Origin: Catellatospora sp. IY07-71
GTDB taxonomy: Bacteria > Actinomycetota > Actinomycetes > Mycobacteriales > Micromonosporaceae
Length of the DNA: 64,000 bases
NCBI RefSeq assembly: GCF_018326265.1
Contig: NZ_AP023360.1
Location: 4,621,501 to 4,685,500 of the forward strand
Reading direction: 5' to 3'
Positions 33,338 through 41,113 of the stretch are shown here, piece after piece (positions within the stretch are counted from its first letter, which is position 1; each line of letters opens with the position of its first letter). Under the pieces are notes generated by a model. That model saw only the letters and a program-made list of their open reading frames with translations, searched no databases and was not told the DNA's origin. A program made the position numbers and the translations under genes.

Positions 33338-35161
33338 TCATGCCAGGACCGCCGCGCGGTAGGCGGCGTGCTCGCGGACGAGCTGCTCGTGGGTGCCGGA
33401 GGCGGTGACGGCACCGCCCTCGACGAGATGCACGGTGTCGGCGGTGGACAGCAGCGCCGGGCTGGTCGTGATGACCACGGTGGTGCGGCCCTCGCGCAGG
33501 CGGCGTACGCCCTGGGCGATGCGGGACTCGGTGACCGCGTCCACGGCCGTGGTCGGCTCGTGCAGCACCAGCACCGGCGGGTCGGTGGCCAGCGCGCGGG
33601 CCAGGGCGACCCGCTGGCGCTGCCCGCCGGACAGGGTCCGGCCGCGCTCGCCGACCAGCCCGTCCAGCCCACCGGGCAGCGCCGCCGCGACCTCGTCGGC
33701 GGCCGATGCCGCCAGCGCCCTAGCAAGCCGGTCGGTGTGACCCGCACCCTCGCGCGGGGCGGGCACGCGGGGTCCGTCCGGTCTGGTCCGCGGGCCGCTG
33801 TCGGCCCGCCCGCCCTGGGCGGCGGCCGGGTCGGTGCTCGGCCGCACAGCGCCCGCAGGATCGGTGCCTGCCCGCACAGCGCCCGCAGGATCGATGTCGG
33901 CGCGCAGGCTGCCCTCGAACAGGTCCGCGTCGTGTGCGGCGACGAGCAGCGCGCCGCGTACGGCGTCGGGGTCCACCCCGGACAGGTCGAGCCCGTCCAG
34001 GGTGACGGTGCCCCGGGCGGGCTCGCGCTCGCGGCTCAGGCAGGCCACCAGCGCGTCGGCGTGGGCCGGGTCGGTGGCGACGATGCCGACGAACGCGCCC
34101 GCGGGCACGTCCAGGTCCAGGCCGTCCAGCCCGGCATGGGTGAGGCCATGCACGGTGACCTGCCCCTTCACCGGGCCGGGCAGCTCCGCGTCGCCGCCCA
34201 CGGCGGGCGGGGAGTTCAGCACCTCGGCGATGCGTCCGGCGCTGCCGCGGCCCTGGGCCAGCTCGCCGTTGACCCATACCATCAGCGACAGCGGGCCGGT
34301 CAGGTACTGCGCCATGCCGACCGCGGCGACCAGCGCTCCGATGCTGATGTCGCCGTCGGCGGCGAGCCTGCCGCCGAGCAGCGCGACCAGCGCGAGGAAC
34401 AGGCCGTTGACGGCCAGCAGGGTGCCGTCGTGGCGGGCCTTGGCCCCGGCGGCGTGCAGGGTCGCGGTCAGCGCGGCGCGGCTGCTGAGCCGGTAGCGCT
34501 CCGCGGCGGCCCGCTCCGCGCCGATGCCCTTGAGCACGCGCAGCCCGCCGACCAGGTCGGCGGCGAGCCCGGCGGCGTGCGCGGCGCGTTCCTGCTCCTC
34601 CTCGCTGCGCCGCTGCAGCGGGCGGCCGAGCAGGTGCGCCAGCAGCATCATCAGCGGCGTGCCGAGCAGCACCAGCAGGCCGAGCGGCAGCGACACCCGC
34701 AGCAGCGCGACCGCGCCGACGGCCAGGCCCGCGATCGCGGCCACGCCGAGCGGCAGCACCAGCGCGACCATGCCGACCCGGCCCGCGTCGCCGGTGGCGA
34801 TGCTGGCCAGCGCGCCGGGCAGGCGGCCGGTGTCGGCGCCGCCGCGCGGGTCGAGGACCCGTTCGGTGACGCGTACCCGCAGCCGGTGCCCGGCCTGCTC
34901 GGCGGCGCGCTCGCCGAGCCGGGCGCCGAACCGGAAGCTGAACGACAGCGTGGTGAACACCAGCGCCAGCACGCCGATCCACAGCAGCAGCGCCTCCGGC
35001 GAGCCGGTGCCCACGGCGCGGTCCACCACCACGCCGATCACCACCGGGACCAGGGCCTCGCCGGCCTGGTGCCCGGTGCTGAGCACGGCGCTGCCGGTGA
35101 TCCGGCCCGCCTGCTCGCGCAGGGCCCGGCGCAGCACACGGCCGCCGGTGAGCTGGGACAT
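33338..35161 (-). CDS. ABC half-exporter with degenerate Walker A and B
   Basis: This is a 607-residue fused TMD-NBD half transporter with six hydrophobic segments in residues 15-300. The signature LSGGQRQRVALARAL is perfect (near residue 510). The Walker A region reads GIVATDPAHADAL (near residue 354) with no GK[ST]. Walker B reads VLVLHEPTTAVD, with His in place of the Mg-binding Asp. The NBD carries an insertion built of a 10-residue repeat (GAVRAGTDPA/GAVRPSTDPA) between the Q-loop region and the signature. It should pair with the 31441-33237 product. ATG 35161 follows GAAGGAG by 6 nt. Upstream, 35162-35295 is a 134-nt gap with no evident site. Confidence 0.9.
   Translation of the reverse strand: MSQLTGGRVLRRALREQAGRITGSAVLSTGHQAGEALVPVVIGVVVDRAVGTGSPEALLLWIGVLALVFTTLSFSFRFGARLGERAAEQAGHRLRVRVTERVLDPRGGADTGRLPGALASIATGDAGRVGMVALVLPLGVAAIAGLAVGAVALLRVSLPLGLLVLLGTPLMMLLAHLLGRPLQRRSEEEQERAAHAAGLAADLVGGLRVLKGIGAERAAAERYRLSSRAALTATLHAAGAKARHDGTLLAVNGLFLALVALLGGRLAADGDISIGALVAAVGMAQYLTGPLSLMVWVNGELAQGRGSAGRIAEVLNSPPAVGGDAELPGPVKGQVTVHGLTHAGLDGLDLDVPAGAFVGIVATDPAHADALVACLSREREPARGTVTLDGLDLSGVDPDAVRGALLVAAHDADLFEGSLRADIDPAGAVRAGTDPAGAVRPSTDPAAAQGGRADSGPRTRPDGPRVPAPREGAGHTDRLARALAASAADEVAAALPGGLDGLVGERGRTLSGGQRQRVALARALATDPPVLVLHEPTTAVDAVTESRIAQGVRRLREGRTTVVITTSPALLSTADTVHLVEGGAVTASGTHEQLVREHAAYRAAVLA
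33842..33893. repeat. 30-bp-period direct repeat inside the ABC half-exporter gene
   Basis: The 22-nt stretch beginning CCGCACAGCGCCCGCAGGAT occurs at 33842 and again at 33872, a 30-nt period that keeps the reading frame and encodes a 10-residue repeat. A third, more diverged GGCGCGCAGG follows. It lies in the nucleotide-binding domain and looks like a recent in-frame duplication. Confidence 0.8.
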
Positions 35162-35295
35162 GTCCACTCCTTCAGGGGTGCGGCGGCGGGCCGCCGGATT
35201 CGGCGGTCTCGGGTGCGGCAGATGCGGCGGGCCGAGGGTGGCGCGATCGGGCCGAGGGGTCACCCGGCATGTCCGGGGTGCCGCCTCAGGCGGGG

Positions 35296-36489
35296 TCAGG
35301 CGGAGTGAGCTGAGGCAAGCCGGACCAGGGTCGCGCTCGCCGCGGCGACCTCGGCGATCGGCACGAACTCGTCGGGGGCGTGGGCCAGGTCGATGTCGCC
35401 CGGTCCGTACTGGACGGCGGGGATGCCCGCCGCGGCGAGCAGCCGCAGGTCGCTGCCGTACGGCGCGCCCCAGCGGGCCGGTTCGGTCCCGGTCGCGGCG
35501 ACGAGCGCCTCGGTCAGCGCCGGGTCGGGGTTGCGGGCGGGGGCGAACTGCCCGCCCCACCACTCGACGGTCACCGGGTGCGCGGCCAGCCACGGGTCGG
35601 CGGCGCAGGCCGCGGCCACGGCCGCCTCCAGCGCCGCCTTGGCCCGCGCCGGGCTCTCGTCCAGCGCCACGCCGTAGCGGCCCTCGGCGACCAGCTCGCC
35701 GGGCACCGAGGAGGACCAGTCGCCCGCGTGCACGGTGCCGATCTCCAGCGCGTACGGCAGGTCCCAGGCGCGCATCAGCGGGTCGACGTCACGGTTGCGG
35801 GCCGCCTCCAGCTCGCGCAGGGCGGCGAAGACCGGCAGGAACTTCTCGATCGCGCTGACCCCGCCGGTCCGGCGGGCGGCGTGGGTGGACTGGCCGGTGA
35901 CCCGCAGCCGGAACGTCAGCGCGCCTGCGTTGGCGGGCACCACGGCCAGCCCGGTCGGCTCGGGGATGACGCACGCGTCGGCCCGCCAGCCGCGGTCCAG
36001 CAGGCCGTACGTGCCCAGGCCGCCGTCCTCCTCGCCCACCACGCACGCGACCAGCACGTCACCGGACAGCCGTGCCTGTTTGAGCTGCTTGACCGCGAGC
36101 AGCGCGGCGACCAGGCCGCCCTTCATGTCGCAGGCGCCCCGGCCGTAGACGCGGCCCTGCTCGACCCGGCCGGAGAACGGGTCGTCCGTCCACGCCGCCA
36201 GGTCGCCGGGCGGCACCACGTCGACGTGCCCGTTGAACATCAGCGACCGGCCGCCGCCCGTGCCGGGCAGCCGCCCGACCAGCCCGTACGCGCGCTCGCG
36301 GGGCACCTCCATGCCGGGGAAGGCGGGATCGGCGGTGAGCCGCTCCAGCGGCAGCTCCCAGAGGTCGACCTCCAGGCCGGTCTCGCGCATCCACTCGGCG
36401 AGCATCGTCTGGATGCCCGCCTCGGCCGGGGTCCCGCCCACGCTCGGCACGCGGACGAGTTCGGACAGCAGTTCGGTCAGCTCGTTCAC
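35296..36489 (-). CDS. M20-family metallopeptidase (ArgE/DapE-like)
   Basis: This is a 397-residue protein. The metal ligands are visible: FNGHVDVVPPGD (His, then the DxD-type catalytic Asp), RGACDMKGG (bridging Asp), VGEEDGGLGT (catalytic and binding Glu), and a C-terminal His in DIDLAHAPDEF. The GQSTHAARRTGG stretch marks the dimerisation domain. ArgE/DapE relatives remove acyl groups from ornithine or succinyl-diaminopimelate. The GTG start (36489) overlaps the formyltransferase stop (GTGA), so it is made with that enzyme. It might release ornithine from N-acetylornithine for siderophore synthesis, or process the finished product (both inference). Confidence 0.88.
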   Translation of the reverse strand: MNELTELLSELVRVPSVGGTPAEAGIQTMLAEWMRETGLEVDLWELPLERLTADPAFPGMEVPRERAYGLVGRLPGTGGGRSLMFNGHVDVVPPGDLAAWTDDPFSGRVEQGRVYGRGACDMKGGLVAALLAVKQLKQARLSGDVLVACVVGEEDGGLGTYGLLDRGWRADACVIPEPTGLAVVPANAGALTFRLRVTGQSTHAARRTGGVSAIEKFLPVFAALRELEAARNRDVDPLMRAWDLPYALEIGTVHAGDWSSSVPGELVAEGRYGVALDESPARAKAALEAAVAAACAADPWLAAHPVTVEWWGGQFAPARNPDPALTEALVAATGTEPARWGAPYGSDLRLLAAAGIPAVQYGPGDIDLAHAPDEFVPIAEVAAASATLVRLASAHSA

Positions 36490-37439
36490 GACGGGAAGTG
36501 TCCCAGGTAGCCGCCCATGGTCCGGAACAGGTCGGTGGCGGCCAGCTCGGTGCCGTCGTCGAGGCGTACCCGCTCGATCACCAAGCCCTTGCTCTTCCCG
36601 CGCCGTGCCTCGGCCCCGGCGACGATCGCGACGCCGTCGCCCTCGCGGTAGAAGACCCGGCCCGGGGTGCCGCCGTACACGGCCTGCGAGACCGACGCCT
36701 TGACGACGCGGATCCGCCGGCCCTTGTAGTACGTGTACGCGTTCGGGTACGGGTCGCACTGGGCGCGGACCAGGCGGTCCAGCTCCTCGGCGGTCCACGT
36801 CCAGTCGATGCGCAGGTCCTCGTCGGCGCGCTTGTGGAAGAAGCTGGCCTGGGTGCGGTCCTGCGGGGTCCAGTCGGTACGCCCCGAGGCGATCAGGCGC
36901 AGGCCCTCGACGGTGATCGGGCCGAACATGTCGAGCGTCTTATGGAACAGGTCCACGGTGGTGTCGCGCTCGCCGACCGGCACCGACCACTGCAGCACGA
37001 TGTCGCCCGCGTCGAGGGTGTCGTCCATCATGTGCGCGGTGACGCCGACCTCGGGCTCGCCGTTGAGCAGCGCCCAGATCAGCGGCGAGAAGCCCGCATA
37101 CTTCGGCAGCAGCGAGTCGTGGATGTTCAGCGTGCCGTGGCGGGGCAGGCTGAAGATGTGGGGCGGGATCCAGGTGCGCCAGTTGGTGGCCACGATGACG
37201 TCCGGCTCGGCCTCCTTGAGCTGCGTGAACAGCTCGTCGTCGTCGGGCCGGGCGCGCTCCAGCATGGGTACGCCGTGGGCGACGGCCAGCTCGGCGACGG
37301 AGTCGCTCCAGATGCGCTCGTACGCGTGGTCGCTCTTCGGATGCGTGACGACGAGGACGACCTCCAGGTCCGGTGCCTCCAGCAGGGCTTGGAGGGTGCG
37401 GTGGCCCCAGGTCTGGTATCCGAACATCGCGACCCGCAT
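36486..37439 (-). CDS. Formyltransferase, methionyl-tRNA formyltransferase-like (hydroxyornithine formyltransferase candidate)
   Basis: This is a 317-residue protein with the Fmt fold: NIHDSLLPKYAGFSPLIWAL carries the conserved His and the SLLPxYxG motif, and DDTLDAGDIVLQ the conserved Asp. N10-formyl-tetrahydrofolate is the usual donor. Size and motifs fit the CchA/Rft type that formylates N5-hydroxyornithine, rather than the housekeeping Fmt. ATG 37439 is chosen because GAGGAGG lies 5-6 nt upstream; the open frame extends to 37457. An iron box lies 26 nt upstream of the ATG. First gene of the operon with the M20 peptidase and the two ABC half-exporters. Confidence 0.88.
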   Translation of the reverse strand: MRVAMFGYQTWGHRTLQALLEAPDLEVVLVVTHPKSDHAYERIWSDSVAELAVAHGVPMLERARPDDDELFTQLKEAEPDVIVATNWRTWIPPHIFSLPRHGTLNIHDSLLPKYAGFSPLIWALLNGEPEVGVTAHMMDDTLDAGDIVLQWSVPVGERDTTVDLFHKTLDMFGPITVEGLRLIASGRTDWTPQDRTQASFFHKRADEDLRIDWTWTAEELDRLVRAQCDPYPNAYTYYKGRRIRVVKASVSQAVYGGTPGRVFYREGDGVAIVAGAEARRGKSKGLVIERVRLDDGTELAATDLFRTMGGYLGHFPS

Positions 37440-37464
37440 GGGTGCCTCCTCAAACAACCGTCAA

Positions 37465-37484
37465 TATAGGCAAGCCTTACCTAA
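37465..37484 (-). promoter_or_regulatory. Iron box (IdeR/DmdR-type operator)
   Basis: Read on the minus strand the site is TTAGGTAAGGCTTGCCTATA, close to the actinobacterial iron-box consensus TTAGGTTAGGCTAACCTAA. It lies just upstream of the formyltransferase ATG, in an AT-rich patch of an otherwise GC-rich region. Iron-loaded DtxR-family repressor would shut the operon when iron is sufficient (established for such boxes; inferred here). Confidence 0.88.
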
Positions 37485-37619
37485 GCAACCTTAATGTAGC
37501 CCCTGCCCCCTCCCCACGGAAGGGTCACCGTCCCCGCCGGACGGAGGCGTATGGCACGCCTGGTTGCCGGTTTCCGTACTCGCGTTGACGCGGTGCCCGG
37601 ACCGAGTAATGGTGATCAC

Positions 37620-38591
37620 ATGGCCCGTGACGGTGAGACGCGCGACGGCGTGGAGCTGACCAACCTCGACCAGCCCCTGTTCGACGGGGCCGGGGCGACC
37701 AAACGCGACCTGGTGGACTACCTGGACGCGGTGCACGAGCGGATGGTCCCGGTGCTGCGCGACCGGCCGCTGTCGGTGATGCGGGTCCGGCCGGGGCAGC
37801 CGCCGTTCATGCAGAAGAACCTGCCCAAGTACACCCCGGACTGGGTGCGCTCGGTGACGGTGTGGGCCGAGGCGTCGCACCGCGAGGTCACCTACGCCCT
37901 CTGCGACGACCGGCGCACCCTGGTCTGGTTCGCCAACCAGCGCGCGGTCGAGTACCACGCCGCGCTGGCCCTGGCCTCCGATCCCGCGCAGCCGACCCAC
38001 CTCATCCTCGACCTGGACCCGCCGGAGGGCGAGCACTTCGACCTAGCGGTGCAGGGCGCCTTGCTGGTACGCCGCGCGCTGGCCGACTGCGGGCTGGACG
38101 GCGCGGTCAAGACCAGCGGCAGCAAGGGCGTGCACGTGTTCGTGCCGCTGGACGGCACGGCGGGCCACGAGGACGTCGCCGCCGCGACCCGGGCCGTGGC
38201 CGCCCGCGCCGAACGCCTCGACCCGCAGCTCGCCACCACCGCGTTCATCCGCGAGGACCGCCACGGCAAGGTCTTCCTCGACGCGACCCGCTCCGGTGGG
38301 GCCACGGTCGTGGCGACCTACAGTCCCCGTATCCGCCCCGGCCTGCCGGTGTCGTTCCCGGTGTCCTGGTCCGAGGTGGAGAACGTCACCCCCGCCGACT
38401 TCACCGTCCGCACCGTGCCCGACCTGGTCGCCAAGCGCGACCCGTGGGTGGACTGCATGCCCGCCCCGCAGGCGCTGCCCGCCGACCTGGTCGAGGAGGG
38501 CCACACCATCCCCATCGCCCGCGTCCAGGCCATGCACGAGGGCAAACGCCGCGCCAAAGCCAAACGCGAAGCCGGCACCACCGACGCCTGA
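37620..38591 (+). CDS. LigD-type polymerase/primase domain protein (NHEJ)
   Basis: This 323-residue protein is the stand-alone polymerase (PolDom) module of DNA ligase D. The catalytic D131-L-D133 lies in LILDLDPPEGEHFD, and TSGSKGVHVFVPL is the conserved SGSKGxH motif. FMQKNLPKYTPDWVR and NQRAVEYHAALA are also typical. These AEP-type polymerases add ribonucleotides during non-homologous end joining and are often encoded apart from the ligase in actinomycetes. ATG 37620 is preferred because similarity begins shortly after; the frame is open from 37551. It is divergent from the iron-regulated operon and appears unrelated to it. Confidence 0.92.
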   Translation: MARDGETRDGVELTNLDQPLFDGAGATKRDLVDYLDAVHERMVPVLRDRPLSVMRVRPGQPPFMQKNLPKYTPDWVRSVTVWAEASHREVTYALCDDRRTLVWFANQRAVEYHAALALASDPAQPTHLILDLDPPEGEHFDLAVQGALLVRRALADCGLDGAVKTSGSKGVHVFVPLDGTAGHEDVAAATRAVAARAERLDPQLATTAFIREDRHGKVFLDATRSGGATVVATYSPRIRPGLPVSFPVSWSEVENVTPADFTVRTVPDLVAKRDPWVDCMPAPQALPADLVEEGHTIPIARVQAMHEGKRRAKAKREAGTTDA

Positions 38592-38620
38592 CCGCGGCGG
38601 CGGCACCGCTCGTATGATCG

Positions 38621-38685
38621 TCCGACTTGCCTGGCAAGTGGGCGAATGCGCGCTCAAGATACGCCCAGGTGCCTGGCAAGTCGGA
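38621..38685. terminator. Imperfect 24-bp inverted repeat between convergent genes
   Basis: The left arm 38621-38644 (TCCGACTTGCCTGGCA, then a stretch ending TGGGCG) pairs with 38662-38685 with three mismatches around a 17-nt loop. It sits between the LigD-type gene (stop 38591) and the convergent phosphoesterase gene (stop 38692), where a bidirectional terminator is expected. Confidence 0.7.
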
Positions 38686-38691
38686 GGATCT

Positions 38692-39873
38692 TCAGGCGGC
38701 GCGGAGGGTCAGTTCGGTGATCTCGCTGGGGGCGAAGACGCGCAGCGGCGGGCCCCAGAAGCCGGTGCCGCGGCTGGTGTAGAGCTGGGTGCGCTCGCTG
38801 TGGCGGGTCAGGCCCTGCACCGCGGGCTGGTCGAGCTTGACCAGGTAGTGGAAGGGCCAGATCTGGCCGCCGTGGGTGTGGCCGGAGATCTGCAGGTCGA
38901 CGCCGTGGCGTACGGCGTCGGCGATCTGCTTGGGCTGGTGGGCCAGCAGCAGCACCGGCAGGTCGGGGTCGGTGTCGGCGAGGGCGGCCGCGTGGTCCAT
39001 CGAGTGGCCGGTGCGCGAGTGCGCGGCCGTGATGTCGTCCACTCCGGCGACGATGAGCCGGTCGCCGCCGCGCTCCACCACCAGGTGCCGGTTGTGCAGG
39101 CACTCCCAGCCCAGCTCCGCCATGTGCCCGAGCCAGCCCTCGGCCTCGCCGTAGTACTCGTGGTTGCCGGTGACGTACGCCCGCGCCAGCTTCGCCCGGA
39201 TCTCGCCGAGCGGGGCGGCCATGGCCCGGCGCTGGGCGACCGTGCCGTCGGCGATGTCGCCGGTGTGGCAGACGATGTCCGGGTCCAGCGCGTTGACCGC
39301 CTCGGTCACCCCGGCCGACCAGCGGGAACGCTCGATCGGGCCGTAGTGCGTGTCGGTCAGCAGCACCACCTTCAGGCCGTCGAGCCCCTTGCCGAGCCGG
39401 GGGAGGGCCACCTCGACCCGGCGCACCCGAGGCACCCGCATCGCCTCGGCGTACCCCCAGACGACCAGCACCAGCGAGACCGCGGCGACGGCGGCCGCGG
39501 TGAGGCGGGACCGCAACGGGTCGGCGACGCCGCCGAGCGCGAGCCCGGCCCGCAGCACGTTGCCCAGGATCGCCCAGGTGAACAGCACCCAGACCACGCC
39601 GAGGGTGGTGTCGGCGATGCGCGAGGCCCAGTCGCGGCCGCGAGCGTGACCCTGGAACATCAGCAAGGGGAAGGCCAGCGCGAACCCGCCGAACAGCGCG
39701 GTGCCGGCCACCACGACGGGCGTCGGCCAGTGCGCGCCGGACACCAGCAGCGTCCACCAGGGCACCCCGAACAGCAGCCCGAGGACCGTGGTCACGGCCA
39801 GGCCGAACAGCAGCGGCCGCAGGGACCGCCGCGCGGGAACGGCCTGCACGGCCTCGCCAGTCGACACCAGCAC
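38692..39873 (-). CDS. Membrane-anchored metallophosphoesterase (YkuE-like)
   Basis: This is a 393-residue protein. Four hydrophobic segments lie in the first 145 residues. The calcineurin-like domain shows LLTDTHYG (DxH), CHTGDIADG (GDxxD), VTGNHEYYGE (GNHE), a His in LLLAHQP and SGHTHGGQ (GHxH), a full dinuclear metal site. The length and arrangement of TMs before the phosphoesterase match the YkuE/YaeI group, some of which hydrolyse lipid-linked phosphates. The catalytic domain follows the fourth segment. Start 39873 uses ATG, with AGGAGTG about 6 nt upstream. Confidence 0.93.
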   Translation of the reverse strand: MLVSTGEAVQAVPARRSLRPLLFGLAVTTVLGLLFGVPWWTLLVSGAHWPTPVVVAGTALFGGFALAFPLLMFQGHARGRDWASRIADTTLGVVWVLFTWAILGNVLRAGLALGGVADPLRSRLTAAAVAAVSLVLVVWGYAEAMRVPRVRRVEVALPRLGKGLDGLKVVLLTDTHYGPIERSRWSAGVTEAVNALDPDIVCHTGDIADGTVAQRRAMAAPLGEIRAKLARAYVTGNHEYYGEAEGWLGHMAELGWECLHNRHLVVERGGDRLIVAGVDDITAAHSRTGHSMDHAAALADTDPDLPVLLLAHQPKQIADAVRHGVDLQISGHTHGGQIWPFHYLVKLDQPAVQGLTRHSERTQLYTSRGTGFWGPPLRVFAPSEITELTLRAA

Positions 39874-40075
39874 TCCTCATCTGAAAGTCGGACTCTCCAG
39901 CATGCCACGGCACCTCCACCGCCGACCTCGACCACGCCTGAAGGTTCGCTGAACAGTCGGGCGGTCCCGGACAGGCGTTCAAGATCTACTGGGTGGGACG
40001 GCCTGCGGGTGATGGACCGGAGGTTCGCGCGGCGGGGTAGAAACGAGGCATGAGCGGAGCGCGGGGCAGTCGGCG

Positions 40076-40924
40076 GTGCGGATCGTGAACCGGGTGCTGG
40101 TGACCGGCGCCGCCGGGCGGCTGGGCCGGGCCGCGCTGGAGCTGCTCGCCCGCGAGGGCATCGCCGCCACCGCCTTCGACCTGCGTGATCCCGGCGATCT
40201 GAAGGCCGACCGGGTCGTGGTCGGGGACAGCGGCGATGCCGTGGCGGTGCGTGACGCGCTGTCGGGCGTGGACGCGGTGGTGCACTGCGCCGCGATCCCG
40301 GCCCCCACCCTGGGCACGGCCCAACAGGTGTTCTGCGGCAACACGCGGGGCACGTTCACCGTGCTGGAGGAGGCGGCGCAGGCGGGCGTGGGCAGGGCGG
40401 TGCTGGCGGGCAGCCAGTCGGCGTACGGGTTCGCCTGGGCGCCGGAGCCCTTCGCGCCGCACTACCTGCCGCTGGACGAGGCGCACCCGCTGCTGGCCGC
40501 CGACCCGTACGCGCTGAGCAAGCAGGTCGACGAGCAGATCGGCGAGATGATCAACCGCCGGTACGGCATGACCGTCGTCGTGCTGCGCTTTCCGCTGCTC
40601 GGCGGCCTGGACGAGCGCCTGCCCGAGTATGCCGAGCGCTACCGGCGGGAGCCGGCCGAAGGCGCGCGTTCGCTGTGGGCCTACCTGGAGGACCGGGACG
40701 CGGCCGCCGCGAACCTGCTGGCCCTGACCCGGCCGCTGACCGGGTGTCACGCGATCCTGGTGGCCGCGCCGCAGACGCTGGCCGCGCTGCCGACCGAGGA
40801 ACTGCTGGACCGCTTCCACCCGGGTGTGCCGCGGCGGATCGCGTTCCCGGGCCGGGCGGTGCCGCTGGACCTGTCCCGCGCCACGGAACTGCTCGGGCTG
40901 GTGCCGCGGCACCTGTGCGACTGA
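40076..40924 (+). CDS. NAD-dependent epimerase/dehydratase (extended SDR)
   Basis: This is a 282-residue protein. The Rossmann motif VTGAAGRLGRAAL, AVVHCAAIPAP and the catalytic YALSK (Y-x3-K) are present, with S in GSQSAYGFAW upstream, so the active site is complete. It resembles uronate-dehydrogenase-like and UDP-sugar epimerase-like SDRs, but the substrate is not evident. The GTG start at 40076 is followed by another in-frame GTG at 40091. The preceding 200 nt (39874-40075) show no clear site. It precedes the iron-regulated monooxygenase gene by 189 nt and is probably separate from it. Confidence 0.85.
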   Translation: MRIVNRVLVTGAAGRLGRAALELLAREGIAATAFDLRDPGDLKADRVVVGDSGDAVAVRDALSGVDAVVHCAAIPAPTLGTAQQVFCGNTRGTFTVLEEAAQAGVGRAVLAGSQSAYGFAWAPEPFAPHYLPLDEAHPLLAADPYALSKQVDEQIGEMINRRYGMTVVVLRFPLLGGLDERLPEYAERYRREPAEGARSLWAYLEDRDAAAANLLALTRPLTGCHAILVAAPQTLAALPTEELLDRFHPGVPRRIAFPGRAVPLDLSRATELLGLVPRHLCD

Positions 40925-40948
40925 CTGGCGAATGAACGCCGCAAACGC

Positions 40949-40978
40949 TTGACAGGTGAGGATTGCCTTCCCTAATTT
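40949..40978 (+). promoter_or_regulatory. Promoter candidate with overlapping weak iron box
   Basis: TTGACA (40949-40954) and TAATTT (40973-40978) are separated by 18 nt, a good sigma-70-type promoter. Between them, 40957-40975 matches the iron-box consensus at about 13 of 19 positions (TGAGGATTGCC, then TTCCCTAA). It drives toward the ornithine monooxygenase gene at 41114. Confidence 0.55.
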
Positions 40979-41047
40979 ACCGATATAGATCATCGATCCA
41001 TTCACGACCGGCATCAGCCACGACCCCGTATTGGCAACGTGCGAGCA

Positions 41048-41066
41048 GTAGGTTAGCCTAACCTAA
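41048..41066. promoter_or_regulatory. Iron box (IdeR/DmdR-type operator)
   Basis: The site reads GTAGGTTAGCCTAACCTAA, 17 of 19 matches to the iron-box consensus TTAGGTTAGGCTAACCTAA by hand count, and nearly palindromic. It lies 47 nt upstream of the ornithine monooxygenase start, in the leader. Confidence 0.92.
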
Positions 41067-41113
41067 GTCATGGACCAGGAGGCCCATCGGCGACGCTTAG
41101 GGATAGGACGGAA

